From assembly GCA_900545245.1 (NCBI GenBank), contig UQYV01000012.1:1-64000 (forward strand): 64,000 bases of DNA, written 5' to 3'. How positions within the stretch are numbered: the stretch's first letter is position 1; every line of letters starts with the position of its first letter. The stretch is from an uncultured Bacteroidales bacterium. GTDB taxonomy: Bacteria; Bacteroidota; Bacteroidia; Bacteroidales; UBA932. The translations under genes and the position numbers were made by a program. Positions 16,687 through 25,569 of this stretch are shown piece after piece. Under the pieces are notes generated by a model. It saw only the letters and a program-made list of their open reading frames with translations. It had not been told where the DNA came from and ran no database searches.

Positions 16687-18027
16687 TTATAGGACTTTTT
16701 CATTCGGCTCTTCCTTCGTGGAAAGGGCGAACATGACAGAAATGACGATTGCAACAGCGGCGAGAGCCATGAATATGTATTCAGACCTTATCGCTGCTTC
16801 CTGCCCGTCGAAACGCTTGAAAATTGAGCCTACCGCCACCGGTACCGTCATGAGCCCGATGTTCTGAATCCAGTAGATGAGCGAATATGCAGTGCCAAGA
16901 TTCTTCTCCGGAACAATCTTCGGAACCGACGGCCACATTGCTGCAGGCAGCAGCGAATATCCGATTCCGAGTATCCCTATTGCGACGTACCCTATGAAAC
17001 TCATGTCCGCCATGCTGCCTCCTATGCTCAATTTTGCCGGGGCGAAGGCAATCAGAATGTGGGCGACGAAAACCAGCACCGCACCGGAAATCATCCACCG
17101 GGAGCCGTGCCCCACCTTGTCCACCAGCAGCCCGAAGAGCGGGGCGAACACCACGGTGAAGAACGGAATCATTGAGACCATCCATCCTGCGCTTTCGACC
17201 GGGATGTCGAACCGCGGGATGAGGATTGACGTGGCGAATTTCTTGAACGAGATTATACAGCAGTAGAAGAACACGCACAGCAGTGCAATCATAAGGAAGC
17301 GTTTGTTGCTCAGAATCTTGAATATGTCCGAGAATCGGAACTCGTCCTCTTCCTTTTTTCCGGAGCCCTCCTGCACGCCCGATGACTTGTCAAACCTCGC
17401 GTCCATGGCAACGAACGCCGCCCACAGCACGCAGCCGAACATCAGCAGCGCCAGTCCCACAAGAGCAGGGCGGTTTGTTTCGGAGAGGCTGTACACCGTT
17501 CCGTCGGCATGATTTGCTATGAGTGCCGGGGATACAAGCAGTGCTGCGGCCGTTCCGAGACGGGCAATCGCGAGCTGGAGTCCCATGGCAAGCGCCATGG
17601 GACCGTCCTTGAACCATTTCGCGATGGAACGTGTCACAGCGACGCCGGCAATCTCTGATCCGAGTCCGAACAGCATGCAGCCTATATAGGCAATGGTCAG
17701 CGAAACTTTCGGCGCAAGCCCTGCTGAGATGGCCGCGGTCACGGTCGCTGCTCCAAGAGCCATCATTCCAACGAAAATGGAACCGGTGATTCTCACTCCC
17801 CACTTGTCGAGCAGCATCCCACAGAAAATCAGCCCTCCCCAGACGCACAGGAATGAGTATCCGCCGGCATAGAACCCATAGTCGGCGGAATCCCATCCGA
17901 GTTCCAGAAGTTCAGGGTTTCTGAAAATCTGGGAAACGGACGAGAACATGTCATCAAAAAAGTATGACGCGAACATCGGCACCACAAGGAGTGCCAGCAC
18001 GCCCCATTTTGAAAAATTCTTTTTCAT
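16687..18027 (-). CDS. MFS transporter, MFSD1-like (copy 1)
   Basis: A 446-residue inner-membrane transporter of the major facilitator superfamily with 12 predicted helices and a charged central loop (about 225-245, SGKKEEDEF). Loop motif FGMLLDKWGVR-like and AAMWPSVPKIVPEKNLGTAY resemble the MFSD1-type and oxalate/formate-antiporter-like MFS groups. It is clearly paralogous to the 463-residue gene upstream. The substrate is unknown; small peptides are a guess from the eukaryotic MFSD1 family. The gene ends 9 bp from the convergent regulator gene. Confidence 0.82.
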   Translation of the reverse strand: MKKNFSKWGVLALLVVPMFASYFFDDMFSSVSQIFRNPELLELGWDSADYGFYAGGYSFLCVWGGLIFCGMLLDKWGVRITGSIFVGMMALGAATVTAAISAGLAPKVSLTIAYIGCMLFGLGSEIAGVAVTRSIAKWFKDGPMALAMGLQLAIARLGTAAALLVSPALIANHADGTVYSLSETNRPALVGLALLMFGCVLWAAFVAMDARFDKSSGVQEGSGKKEEDEFRFSDIFKILSNKRFLMIALLCVFFYCCIISFKKFATSILIPRFDIPVESAGWMVSMIPFFTVVFAPLFGLLVDKVGHGSRWMISGAVLVFVAHILIAFAPAKLSIGGSMADMSFIGYVAIGILGIGYSLLPAAMWPSVPKIVPEKNLGTAYSLIYWIQNIGLMTVPVAVGSIFKRFDGQEAAIRSEYIFMALAAVAIVISVMFALSTKEEPNEKVL

Positions 18028-18063
18028 TCACTATTCTGCTATTTTTTGAAGGTTTCTTAAAAG

Positions 18064-18175
18064 CTGAATAAAAAGTGCAGATGCGAGGCTTGCGGATAAA
18101 TTAAAACCGGAGTTACCTTATGGTAATGAGGACTTTAATTTATCCGCGTAACGAAGCAGATGCCTTTTTATTCAG
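18064..18175. repeat. 112-bp quasi-palindrome between the two MFS genes
   Basis: Three perfectly complementary blocks lie in exact register about one centre: CTGAATAAAAAG (18064-18075) with its complement at 18164-18175; GGATAAATTAAA (18094-18105) with 18134-18145; TTACC (18113-18117) with GGTAA (18122-18126), loop TTAT. The unpaired 18-nt blocks between the first two stems hold a direct GCAGATGC (18077-18084 and 18156-18163). The right outer arm contains the stop codon of the upstream MFS gene. It could be a processing or termination hairpin, or a small non-autonomous element. Confidence 0.75.
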
Positions 18176-19559
18176 ATTTTTTGACGTTCGGAAGTTCAAG
18201 CCCATACCCCTTCCTCTTATCCTCGGCTTTGAGCCACAAGGCAAACACAAACGCCAGCACGCCGAAAGACGCGAAGATAATCATTGGCCAAAAATATCCT
18301 CCTGTGGCGTTGAGCACGTTGCCGATGAGTAGTGGAACAAGGCAGAGACCGATGTTCTGAACCCAGAAAATCACGCAGTATGCCGAGCCGAGAATCTTCT
18401 CGTCAATGATTTTCGGAACAGAAGGCCAAAGCGCTGCCGGTACGAGCGAAAATGACACTCCGAGTGTCAGTATGAGCACAAGGGCGAGAGCCTTTGACGG
18501 GAACGCAGGAAGCAGGAACGCGAAGCTCAGGTGGCAGACAATCATGATTACAGCACCAAGCATGAGCATAGAGGCACCCTTGCCTTTGAAATCGAGGAAT
18601 GCACCGAGGAACGGAGTGAGGCACATAGCGAGAATCGGGAATACGCTGAAGAGCTGTGCCGCCGTTGCTGAATCCACGCCGAGGGTCTGCTCGATGAAGT
18701 TCGGGGCATATCTCTGGAACGGAAAGATTGCGCTGTAGTAGAGCACGCAAAGAAGGGCTACAATCCAGAACATCTTGCTGGTGAAGATTTTGCCGAGGTC
18801 GCTGATGTGGAACTCGTCTTCAGCCGAATGCTCTTCTGTTGCCTCACCTGCCTCGATAAGCTGCTTGTCGAACTTGCGGTCCATAATCGTGAACACGAAG
18901 TAGTTAATCAAGCCCACAAGAAGAAGTGCCGTGCAGAAACCAAGCGGAGCGAGAATTGCCGCATTCTGGAATTTTGCCGAGATAATCGGGGCAATCCACA
19001 TCACTGCAAACACGCCAAGACGGGCAATCGCCATCTCAAGACCCATAGCGAGGGCCATCTCCTTGCCTTTGAACCACTTGGCGAGCACTTTTGACACCGT
19101 CGTGCCTGCCATCTCACAGCCGCAGCCGAAAATCATAAATCCCAGACAAGCCATTTTCGCACTTCCCGGCAACGCTATCCACCAACTGTCAAGCCAGCCG
19201 CAGAAAGCCGTAGCCTGGAACCAATCCGAGATTCCGACAAATTTGATTGAGGCACCGATAACCATAAGTCCTGCGGAAAGGAGTCCTGTGAATCGTACGC
19301 CCATTTTGTCGAGGATTATTCCTGCGAAAATCAGGAACAGGCAGAAAACGTTGAGGAAATACTCCGAAGCTGCGTATGTTCCGAATACAGAACTGTTCCA
19401 GCCGAGGCCTCCGTCGGCGACGGCTTTCTCTATAGTTGATTTCAGAGGAGACATCACGTCGACGAACATATACGCGAAGAACATCATCGACGCCACGAGA
19501 ATCAGGACAGCCCACCGGGCTATCGGATTGTCATTCATTAGTTTGTAAACCTTTTGCAT
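18168..19559 (-). CDS. MFS transporter, MFSD1-like (copy 2)
   Basis: A 463-residue paralogue of the following gene, with 12 predicted helices, a central acidic loop (AGEATEEHSAEDEF) and the shared PAALWPSVPKIIDEKILGSAY segment. The two genes are tandem and probably arose by duplication. Co-transcription is likely but interrupted by the long hairpin at 18064-18175, which might set different expression of the two copies. The substrate is unknown. The ATG at 19559 opens into the first helix directly after a short cytoplasmic start. No good promoter match was found upstream. Confidence 0.82.
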   Translation of the reverse strand: MQKVYKLMNDNPIARWAVLILVASMMFFAYMFVDVMSPLKSTIEKAVADGGLGWNSSVFGTYAASEYFLNVFCLFLIFAGIILDKMGVRFTGLLSAGLMVIGASIKFVGISDWFQATAFCGWLDSWWIALPGSAKMACLGFMIFGCGCEMAGTTVSKVLAKWFKGKEMALAMGLEMAIARLGVFAVMWIAPIISAKFQNAAILAPLGFCTALLLVGLINYFVFTIMDRKFDKQLIEAGEATEEHSAEDEFHISDLGKIFTSKMFWIVALLCVLYYSAIFPFQRYAPNFIEQTLGVDSATAAQLFSVFPILAMCLTPFLGAFLDFKGKGASMLMLGAVIMIVCHLSFAFLLPAFPSKALALVLILTLGVSFSLVPAALWPSVPKIIDEKILGSAYCVIFWVQNIGLCLVPLLIGNVLNATGGYFWPMIIFASFGVLAFVFALWLKAEDKRKGYGLELPNVKKSE

Positions 19560-19713
19560 ATTTTGATAATTTATATATTCAAGCTGTTTTCCATTCTGTC
19601 AGCCCCATTCTATGTATTTTCGGAGCGAAAAAACTCTGCAATTTAGGAAAATTGTTTGTAACTTGCGAAACTTTAGGCTCCAAATTTTCGCCTAAAGAGA
19701 GTTTGCTGACGAA

Positions 19714-21588
19714 ATGCTAGAGAATATAAATTCGCCTGAAGACATAAAAAAACTTGATGTTCCTGAACTCGAACAGCTCTGTTCCGAGGTTAGAAGCTAT
19801 ATGATAGAATGCTGCTCAGTCAATCCCGGGCACCTCGGTTCCAGTCTCGGGGCCGTGGAACTCATTGTCGGGCTTCATAAGGTTTACGACACCCCGAAGG
19901 ACAAGATTATCTTCGATGTCGGACATCAGGCGTATGCCCACAAGATTCTTACCGGGCGGCGCGACGCTTTCCGCAGCAACCGCAGGAAAGACGGGATCAG
20001 CGGATTCCCCCGGATGGATGAGAGCCCTTTCGATGCTTTCGGTGTCGGACATTCATCAACTTCCATTTCTGCGGCTCTCGGACTTGCTACGGCTGCCCGC
20101 ATGGAAGGACGGGACGAGAAGATAGTGGCTGTCATAGGTGACGGTGCACTGACTGGAGGACTTGCCTACGAAGGGATGAACAACGCCGGAGCCAGCAAGG
20201 CGGATCTGCTTGTGGTAGTTAACGACAACAATTTTTCGATTGATCGAAACCTCGGTGCCATGCACGAGCACCTGCTGCGTCTTACGACAAACGCGACCTA
20301 CAACCGCATCAAGACACACGTCTGGAACGCGATAGGGGAGAATGGCCTCCGCGAAACTCTGAAAAACATGGCGGCCAATGCCAAGCATTCGATCATAAAG
20401 GGTTCCGGTGGTGACATCTTCGAGGCTCTCGGCTTCCGCTACTTCGGACCGATTGACGGCAACGACATCGGACAGGTGGTTTCGACACTCCGGAAAATCC
20501 GTGACCTCGGGGGACCGCGCGTCCTGCATATAATAACCAAAAAAGGAAAGGGGTACGCCCCGGCGGAGCTGCAGCAGACCATCTGGCATGCACCCGGCAT
20601 TTTCGACCCGGAGACGGGTGAGCGCATTTCTTCCAGAAACGGTGTCAGCCGCTATCAGGACGTGTTCGGAGCGACGCTTCTCGATTTGGCAGAACATAAT
20701 CCGAAGATTATAGGCATCACTCCTGCCATGGCGTCCGGCTGCGGGATGAACCTTCTGGCTGAAAAGATGCCGGACCGGTTCTTCGATGTCGGCATTGCGG
20801 AGGAGCATGCCGTGACCTTTTCCGCAGGACTCGCCGCCGGAGGAATGCGGCCGTTCTGCAACATCTACTCTTCCTTCTCCCAGCGGGCATATGACCAGAT
20901 TATCCACGATGTCGCGCTTCAGAACCTCCCTGTCGTGATATGCCTGGACCGTGCCGGACTTGTCGGCGAGGACGGGGCGACCCATCACGGCTGCTATGAC
21001 ATCGCTGCCTATCGCTGTATCCCGAATGCCGTGATTGCCGTGCCTGCGGATGAACTGGAACTGAAGAACATGATGTACACAGCCTCCATGGCCAATGGAG
21101 GGCCGTTCATCATCCGCTATCCGCGTGGGTGTGGTGAGAACGTTCCGTGGAAGACGGCTGAATATGAACTTATGCCTCCGGGACATGGACAGCGAGTCGT
21201 GGAGGGACGTGACATTGCCGTGATAGCAGCAGGACCATCTGTCTGGAGAGCAAGGGAAGCGATAGAAGAGTTCTCCAAGGAGAAAGGTTGGACTCCGTCC
21301 CTATATAATATAAGGTATATAAAGCCGATTGATGAAGATCTTCTGAAAGAAGCTTGCACCGGACACCGCACCATCATCACTATTGAGGACGGCTGTGTGG
21401 CCGGAGGACTGCATGGCGCGGTCTCTGAATATGCGGCAGAACGCTTCCCTGGCGTGGAAGTGCTCGGGATCGGCATTCCGGATGAGTTCGTTGCCCAAGC
21501 GAGTCAGGCCGAGCAGAGGGAATACTGCGGCCTGACATCCGGCCGGATTCTGCGCACGTTGTTACGCGAAGCTGCAAAAATCAAATAA
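19714..21588 (+). CDS. dxs: 1-deoxy-D-xylulose-5-phosphate synthase
   Basis: Thiamine-diphosphate enzyme that condenses pyruvate and glyceraldehyde 3-phosphate, the entry step of the MEP isoprenoid pathway. Conserved parts: NPGHLGSSLGAVEL near residue 37, the diphosphate motif GDGALTGGLAYEGMNNAG (about 147-165) with DNNFSID, the transketolase-type pyrimidine domain with DVGIAEEHAVTFSAGLA (Glu catalytic), and a C-terminal domain (TIEDGCVAGGLHGAV). 624 residues, the normal length. Upstream 154 bp separate it from the divergent MFS gene; no clear promoter was found there. Confidence 0.97.
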   Translation: MLENINSPEDIKKLDVPELEQLCSEVRSYMIECCSVNPGHLGSSLGAVELIVGLHKVYDTPKDKIIFDVGHQAYAHKILTGRRDAFRSNRRKDGISGFPRMDESPFDAFGVGHSSTSISAALGLATAARMEGRDEKIVAVIGDGALTGGLAYEGMNNAGASKADLLVVVNDNNFSIDRNLGAMHEHLLRLTTNATYNRIKTHVWNAIGENGLRETLKNMAANAKHSIIKGSGGDIFEALGFRYFGPIDGNDIGQVVSTLRKIRDLGGPRVLHIITKKGKGYAPAELQQTIWHAPGIFDPETGERISSRNGVSRYQDVFGATLLDLAEHNPKIIGITPAMASGCGMNLLAEKMPDRFFDVGIAEEHAVTFSAGLAAGGMRPFCNIYSSFSQRAYDQIIHDVALQNLPVVICLDRAGLVGEDGATHHGCYDIAAYRCIPNAVIAVPADELELKNMMYTASMANGGPFIIRYPRGCGENVPWKTAEYELMPPGHGQRVVEGRDIAVIAAGPSVWRAREAIEEFSKEKGWTPSLYNIRYIKPIDEDLLKEACTGHRTIITIEDGCVAGGLHGAVSEYAAERFPGVEVLGIGIPDEFVAQASQAEQREYCGLTSGRILRTLLREAAKIK

Positions 21589-21657
21589 TATAGCGCAGGT
21601 TTCGCAAGTGCGAAACACCACTTTTTTATATTTCTTGAAGGAAAAAGAATAAAAAGT

Positions 21658-21688
21658 TTTGGAGAATAAGAAATATTACCTATCTTTG
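21658..21688 (+). promoter_or_regulatory. Promoter of the tRNA-tuf cluster
   Basis: TTTG (21658-21661), 19 bp, TATCTTTG (21681-21688) is an exact Bacteroidota promoter. The transcript then starts with a small hairpin (TCCC...GGGA around 21692-21704) before the first tRNA. Confidence 0.85.
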
Positions 21689-21715
21689 CAATCCCTTTTC
21701 GGGAAACAGGCCTTT

Positions 21716-21789
21716 GCCGATGTAGCTCAGTTGGCTAGAGCACGTGATTTGTAATCTCGGGGTCGTGGGTTCGACTCCCTCCATCGGCT
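21716..21789 (+). tRNA. tRNA-Thr (TGT)
   Basis: Acceptor GCCGATG (21716-21722) pairs with CATCGGC (21782-21788); discriminator T. The anticodon loop TTTGTAA gives TGT, reading ACA codons. The T-loop TTCGACT is standard. No CCA is encoded. First of four tRNAs in front of tuf. Confidence 0.95.
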
Positions 21790-21869
21790 CAAAACTTCAG
21801 GTTTTTGAAGTTTATTTTGAGGTGAGATTTGGGTCCAACGACGCAGTCGCTCAAAAGAAACGAAAAAAT

Positions 21870-21952
21870 GGGAGAATACCAGAGTGGCCAAATGGGGCAG
21901 ACTGTAAATCTGCTGGTTTACACCTTCGGTGGTTCGAATCCATCTTCTCCCA
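21870..21952 (+). tRNA. tRNA-Tyr (GTA)
   Basis: Class II tRNA of 83 nt. Acceptor GGGAGAA (21870-21876) pairs with TTCTCCC (21945-21951). The anticodon stem-loop GCAGA-CTGTAAA-TCTGC gives GTA. A long variable arm is present. CCA is not encoded. Confidence 0.95.
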
Positions 21953-22000
21953 CAAAGGAGAGTCTTCGGGCTCTTTTTTGTTAAGAAATACGGTTAAAAA

Positions 22001-22073
22001 GCGGAAGTAGCTCAGTTGGTAGAGCATTAGCCTTCCAAGCTAAGGGTCGCGGGTTCGAACCTCGTCTTCCGCT
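22001..22073 (+). tRNA. tRNA-Gly (TCC)
   Basis: Acceptor GCGGAAG (22001-22007) pairs with CTTCCGC (22066-22072). The anticodon loop CTTCCAA gives TCC. The T-loop is TTCGAAC. CCA is not encoded. Confidence 0.95.
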
Positions 22074-22082
22074 CAAAACTAC

Positions 22083-22154
22083 GCCAGTGTAGCTCAGGGG
22101 TAGAGCGCTTCCTTGGTAAGGAAGAGGTCGAGAGTTCAATTCTCTCCACCGGCT
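22083..22154 (+). tRNA. tRNA-Thr (GGT)
   Basis: Acceptor GCCAGTG (22083-22089) pairs with CACCGGC (22147-22153) except for one A-C mismatch at the fourth pair. The anticodon stem-loop CTTCC-TTGGTAA-GGAAG gives GGT. The T-arm GAGAG-TTCAATT-CTCTC is perfect. Lies 50 bp before tuf. Confidence 0.93.
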
Positions 22155-22204
22155 CTGCTTTTTTCGTGTATAATATTGTATAATACTTTTAAAAACATAC
22201 AAGT

Positions 22205-23392
22205 ATGGCTAAAGAAACCTTTAAAAGAGACAAACCCCACGTTAACATCGGTACGATCGGCCATGTTGACCACGGTAAGACCACTTTGACGGCAGCTATC
22301 ACTACTGTCCTCGCAAAGAAGGGTCTTTCTGAGCTTCGCTCATTTGACTCCATCGACAACGCACCGGAGGAGAAAGAGCGTGGTATCACAATTAACACCG
22401 CACACGTTGAGTACCAGACAGCAACCCGCCACTATGCGCACGTTGACTGCCCGGGCCACGCCGACTATGTGAAGAACATGGTTACAGGTGCAGCACAGAT
22501 GGACGGCGCAATCCTCGTTGTGGCTGCAACTGACGGTCCGATGCCTCAGACTCGTGAGCACATCCTTCTCGCACGTCAGGTGAACGTCCCTAAGATTGTC
22601 GTTTTCATGAACAAGGTTGACCTTGTTGACGACCCTGAGATGCTCGACCTCGTTGAGATGGAAATCCGTGACCTTCTTTCATTCTACGGATTCGATGGCG
22701 ACAACGCTCCTGTTATCCGTGGTTCAGCACTCGGTGCACTCAACGGTGACCCGCAGTATGAGGAGAAGATTATGGAACTCATGGACGCTGTTGACTCCTA
22801 CATTCCTATCCCTCCGCGTGACAACGAGAAGCCATTCCTTATGCCTATCGAGGACATTTTCTCAATCACAGGTCGTGGTACTGTAGCAACAGGTCGTATT
22901 GAGACCGGAGTTGTTCACACTGGTGACGAGGTTGAAATCGTCGGACTCGGTGAAGAGCCTAAGAAGACTGTCATCACAGGTGTCGAGATGTTCCGCAAGA
23001 TCCTCGATGAGGGTGAGGCTGGTGACAACGTAGGTCTCCTCCTCCGTGGTATCGACAAGAAGGAAATCAAGAGAGGTCAGGTACTTGCTAAGCCGGGTAC
23101 AATTCATCCTCACGAGAAATTCCAGGCTGAGATTTACGTTCTTAAGAAAGACGAGGGTGGTCGTCACACTCCATTCCACAACCACTATCGTCCTCAGTTC
23201 TTCCTCCGTACTCTTGACATCACAGGAGAGATCACTCTTCCAGAGGGCGTAGAGGTAGTAATGCCTGGCGATAACGTCACAATCAATGTAGATCTTATCT
23301 ACCCTGTAGCAATCAACGTAGGTCTCCGTTTCGCAATCCGCGAGGGTGGACGTACAGTCGGTGCAGGTCAGATTACAAAGATTCTTGACTAA
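22205..23392 (+). CDS. tuf: Elongation factor Tu
   Basis: GTPase that delivers aminoacyl-tRNA to the ribosome. G1 GHVDHGKTT (residues 19-27), G3 DCPGH, G4 NKVD (about 136-139), the effector region ERGITINTAHVEY, and the beta-barrel domains 2 and 3 are all present. 395 residues, full length. Its place after four tRNAs and before tRNA-Trp is the conserved arrangement also known in many other bacteria. Confidence 0.99.
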   Translation: MAKETFKRDKPHVNIGTIGHVDHGKTTLTAAITTVLAKKGLSELRSFDSIDNAPEEKERGITINTAHVEYQTATRHYAHVDCPGHADYVKNMVTGAAQMDGAILVVAATDGPMPQTREHILLARQVNVPKIVVFMNKVDLVDDPEMLDLVEMEIRDLLSFYGFDGDNAPVIRGSALGALNGDPQYEEKIMELMDAVDSYIPIPPRDNEKPFLMPIEDIFSITGRGTVATGRIETGVVHTGDEVEIVGLGEEPKKTVITGVEMFRKILDEGEAGDNVGLLLRGIDKKEIKRGQVLAKPGTIHPHEKFQAEIYVLKKDEGGRHTPFHNHYRPQFFLRTLDITGEITLPEGVEVVMPGDNVTINVDLIYPVAINVGLRFAIREGGRTVGAGQITKILD

Positions 23393-23403
23393 TAAGTTTT
23401 AGT

Positions 23404-23437
23404 GATGGGCGTCACTTAAGGGTGACACCCATCTTTT
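23404..23437 (+). terminator. Terminator after tuf
   Basis: GATGGG-c-GTCAC (23404-23415) pairs with GTGAC-a-CCCATC (23422-23433), followed by TTTT. There is one C/A mismatch. It lies between tuf and tRNA-Trp and may only partly stop transcription. Confidence 0.75.
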
Positions 23438-23440
23438 CAC

Positions 23441-23511
23441 AGGGGAATAGAACAAGGGTAGTTCAGCGGTCTCCAAAACCGTCGATGTGGGTTCGAATCC
23501 TGCTTCCCCTG
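23441..23511 (+). tRNA. tRNA-Trp (CCA)
   Basis: Acceptor AGGGGAA (23441-23447) pairs with TTCCCCT (23504-23510). The anticodon loop CTCCAAA gives CCA. The T-loop is TTCGAAT. Sits between tuf and secE, the usual place. Confidence 0.95.
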
Positions 23512-23594
23512 CAAAATATCAAAGGTTACGATTTGGTAAAGTTTAACAGGTGTCGTCATCAGCTTCCAACAGACAACACCCATTAACGGTAAAG

Positions 23595-23783
23595 ATGAAA
23601 AAAATCATTAACTACTTCAAAGAGTCGTACTATGAATTGACCAAGAAGGTTTCTTGGCCGACATGGGACAAATTGCAGAGTTCTGCCATTCTCGTGATGG
23701 TGGCATCTGTGATTTTTGCCATTGTCATTCTGGCTATGGACACCGTGTTCCAGTACTTGATGAAAGCAATCTATACCCTTTAA
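23595..23783 (+). CDS. secE: Preprotein translocase subunit SecE
   Basis: Small inner-membrane subunit of the SecYEG channel. 62 residues: the amphipathic KESYYELTKKVSWPTWDKLQ segment and one membrane helix (about 30-52). The ATG at 23595 is chosen because MKKIINYFKESY is the family N-terminus; an in-frame GTG upstream would add 15 unrelated residues. 15 bp before nusG. Confidence 0.95.
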   Translation: MKKIINYFKESYYELTKKVSWPTWDKLQSSAILVMVASVIFAIVILAMDTVFQYLMKAIYTL

Positions 23784-23798
23784 TTTTCAGTTTCAGTC

Positions 23799-24383
23799 AT
23801 GAGTGAAAATTCCAAGAAGTGGTATGTGCTCAGAACCGCAGGCGGTAAGGAGAAGAAGGCAAAAGAGTATCTCGAAAAGGAAATCGAGCGCTTCGGCCTT
23901 AAGGATTTCGTCAACCAGGTGCTTGTTCCAACTGAGAAAGTCTATCAAATCCGCAATGGAAAAAGAGTCTGCACTGAGCGTCTCTTCTTCCCGGGTTATG
24001 TGCTTATCGAAGCGGAACTTGTGCCCGAACTTCAGTACATCATCCGTAACGAGGTCCCTCATATGTCAGGTTTCTTGACAGAGAAGAGGGAGGTCAAGAA
24101 AGATGGTACCAAGGTTCAGGAGGAGAGACTTCCTATACCTCTACGCGACGATGAGGTCCGCAGGCTCCTTGGCGAGCAGGACGAGAAGGCAGGCAGCGAG
24201 GCGGAGACTGTGGTCGACTATATGGTCGGCGACGCCGTCAAGATTACCGATGGCCCTTTCAGCGGCTTCGACGGAACTGTGGAAGAAATAGTCGAGGACA
24301 GAAGCAAGCTCAAGGTGATGGTTATGATTTTTGGCAGAAAGACTCTGCTTGAACTCAATTTTACCCAAGTAACTAAAGAATAA
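23799..24383 (+). CDS. nusG: Transcription factor NusG
   Basis: Binds RNA polymerase and couples it with Rho or the ribosome. The NGN domain (KWYVLRTAGGKEKKAKEYL... FFPGYVLIEAEL) is followed by a C-terminal KOW domain (VGDAVKITDGPFSGFDGTVEEI). 194 residues. Starts the ribosomal-protein operon together with secE. Confidence 0.97.
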   Translation: MSENSKKWYVLRTAGGKEKKAKEYLEKEIERFGLKDFVNQVLVPTEKVYQIRNGKRVCTERLFFPGYVLIEAELVPELQYIIRNEVPHMSGFLTEKREVKKDGTKVQEERLPIPLRDDEVRRLLGEQDEKAGSEAETVVDYMVGDAVKITDGPFSGFDGTVEEIVEDRSKLKVMVMIFGRKTLLELNFTQVTKE

Positions 24384-24392
24384 TCATTAATT

Positions 24393-24842
24393 ATGGCAAA
24401 AGAAATTACTGGATTTATCAAACTCCAGATTAAGGCCGCCGCAGCAAATCCGTCACCTCCAGTAGGACCGGCTCTCGGTTCTAAGGGACTGAACATCATG
24501 GATTTCTGCAAGCAGTTCAACGCGCGTACGCAGGAAAGCGCCGGCAAGATTCTTCCGGTTGTAATTACAGTCTACAGCGACAAGTCTTTCACTTTCGAGG
24601 TAAAGCAGCCGCCTGTAGCCATCCAGCTCAAGGATGCCGCAAAAATTCAGACGGCCTCTGCAGAGCCTAACAGAAAGAAGGTTGCGACCATCACTTGGGA
24701 TCAGGTGAAGACTATTGCCGAGACCAAGATGCCGGATTTGAACTGTTTCACCATTGAGTCTGCAATGTCGATGGTAGCAGGTACGGCAAGAAGTATGGGT
24801 ATAAAGGTTGAAGGCGGTGAAAAGCCGGCCGGTGTCAAATAA
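24393..24842 (+). CDS. rplK: 50S ribosomal protein L11
   Basis: Binds the GTPase-associated centre of 23S rRNA. KLQIKAAAANPSPPVGPALGSKGLN is the typical N-terminal domain; the C-terminal rRNA-binding part holds IESAMSMVAGTARSMGIKVE. 149 residues, slightly over the usual 141. 9 bp after nusG. Confidence 0.98.
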   Translation: MAKEITGFIKLQIKAAAANPSPPVGPALGSKGLNIMDFCKQFNARTQESAGKILPVVITVYSDKSFTFEVKQPPVAIQLKDAAKIQTASAEPNRKKVATITWDQVKTIAETKMPDLNCFTIESAMSMVAGTARSMGIKVEGGEKPAGVK

Positions 24843-24855
24843 TTTTTCATAAGCT

Positions 24856-25557
24856 ATGAGTAAACTTACAAAAAACCAGAAAGTGGTTACGGCCAAAGTT
24901 GATTCGGCCAAAATGTATAAGCTTGCCGAGGCTTGTGAGCTCGTGAAGGATGTTACCTTCACAAAGTTTGACGCTTCAGTAGAGCTTCATGTAAAGCTTG
25001 GTGTTGACCCGAGAAAGGCAAACCAGATGGTTCGTGGTGTTGTCACTCTTCCTTACGGAACCGGTAAGACAAAGCGCGTCCTCGTCCTCTGTACTCCTGA
25101 CAAGGAAACCGAGGCAAAGGAAGCCGGAGCGGACTATGTTGGTCTTGACGAGTACATCGACAAGATAAAGAGCGGCTGGACAGACGTTGATGTTATCATC
25201 TGTACTCCGTCAGTCATGGCAAAGGTCGGCGTTATCGGCCGTATTCTCGGCCCGAGAGGTCTCATGCCTAACCCTAAGACCGGCACGGTTACGATGGAAG
25301 TCGGAAACGCTGTCAAGGAAGTGAAGGCAGGTAAGATTGACTTCAAGGTTGACAAGACCGGTATCGTTCATGCAGCCATCGGAAAGGCTTCATTCACTGG
25401 CGAGCAGATTCTCGGCAATGCAACAGAGTTGCTTAACGCGATTCTCAAGCTCAAGCCTGCTACTCTGAAGGGAACTTACCTCCAGTCAGCTACCATCTGC
25501 TCAACAATGAGCCCTGGTATTCATATTGATGTTAAAACAATCGGCAGTGCTGAATAA
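24856..25557 (+). CDS. rplA: 50S ribosomal protein L1
   Basis: L1-stalk protein and, in many bacteria, translational repressor of its own operon. Motifs include VELHVKLGVDPRKANQMVRG, LPYGTGK and GRILGPRGLMPNPKTGTV. 233 residues. 13 bp after rplK. Confidence 0.98.
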   Translation: MSKLTKNQKVVTAKVDSAKMYKLAEACELVKDVTFTKFDASVELHVKLGVDPRKANQMVRGVVTLPYGTGKTKRVLVLCTPDKETEAKEAGADYVGLDEYIDKIKSGWTDVDVIICTPSVMAKVGVIGRILGPRGLMPNPKTGTVTMEVGNAVKEVKAGKIDFKVDKTGIVHAAIGKASFTGEQILGNATELLNAILKLKPATLKGTYLQSATICSTMSPGIHIDVKTIGSAE

Positions 25558-25569
25558 AGGATTACAATT

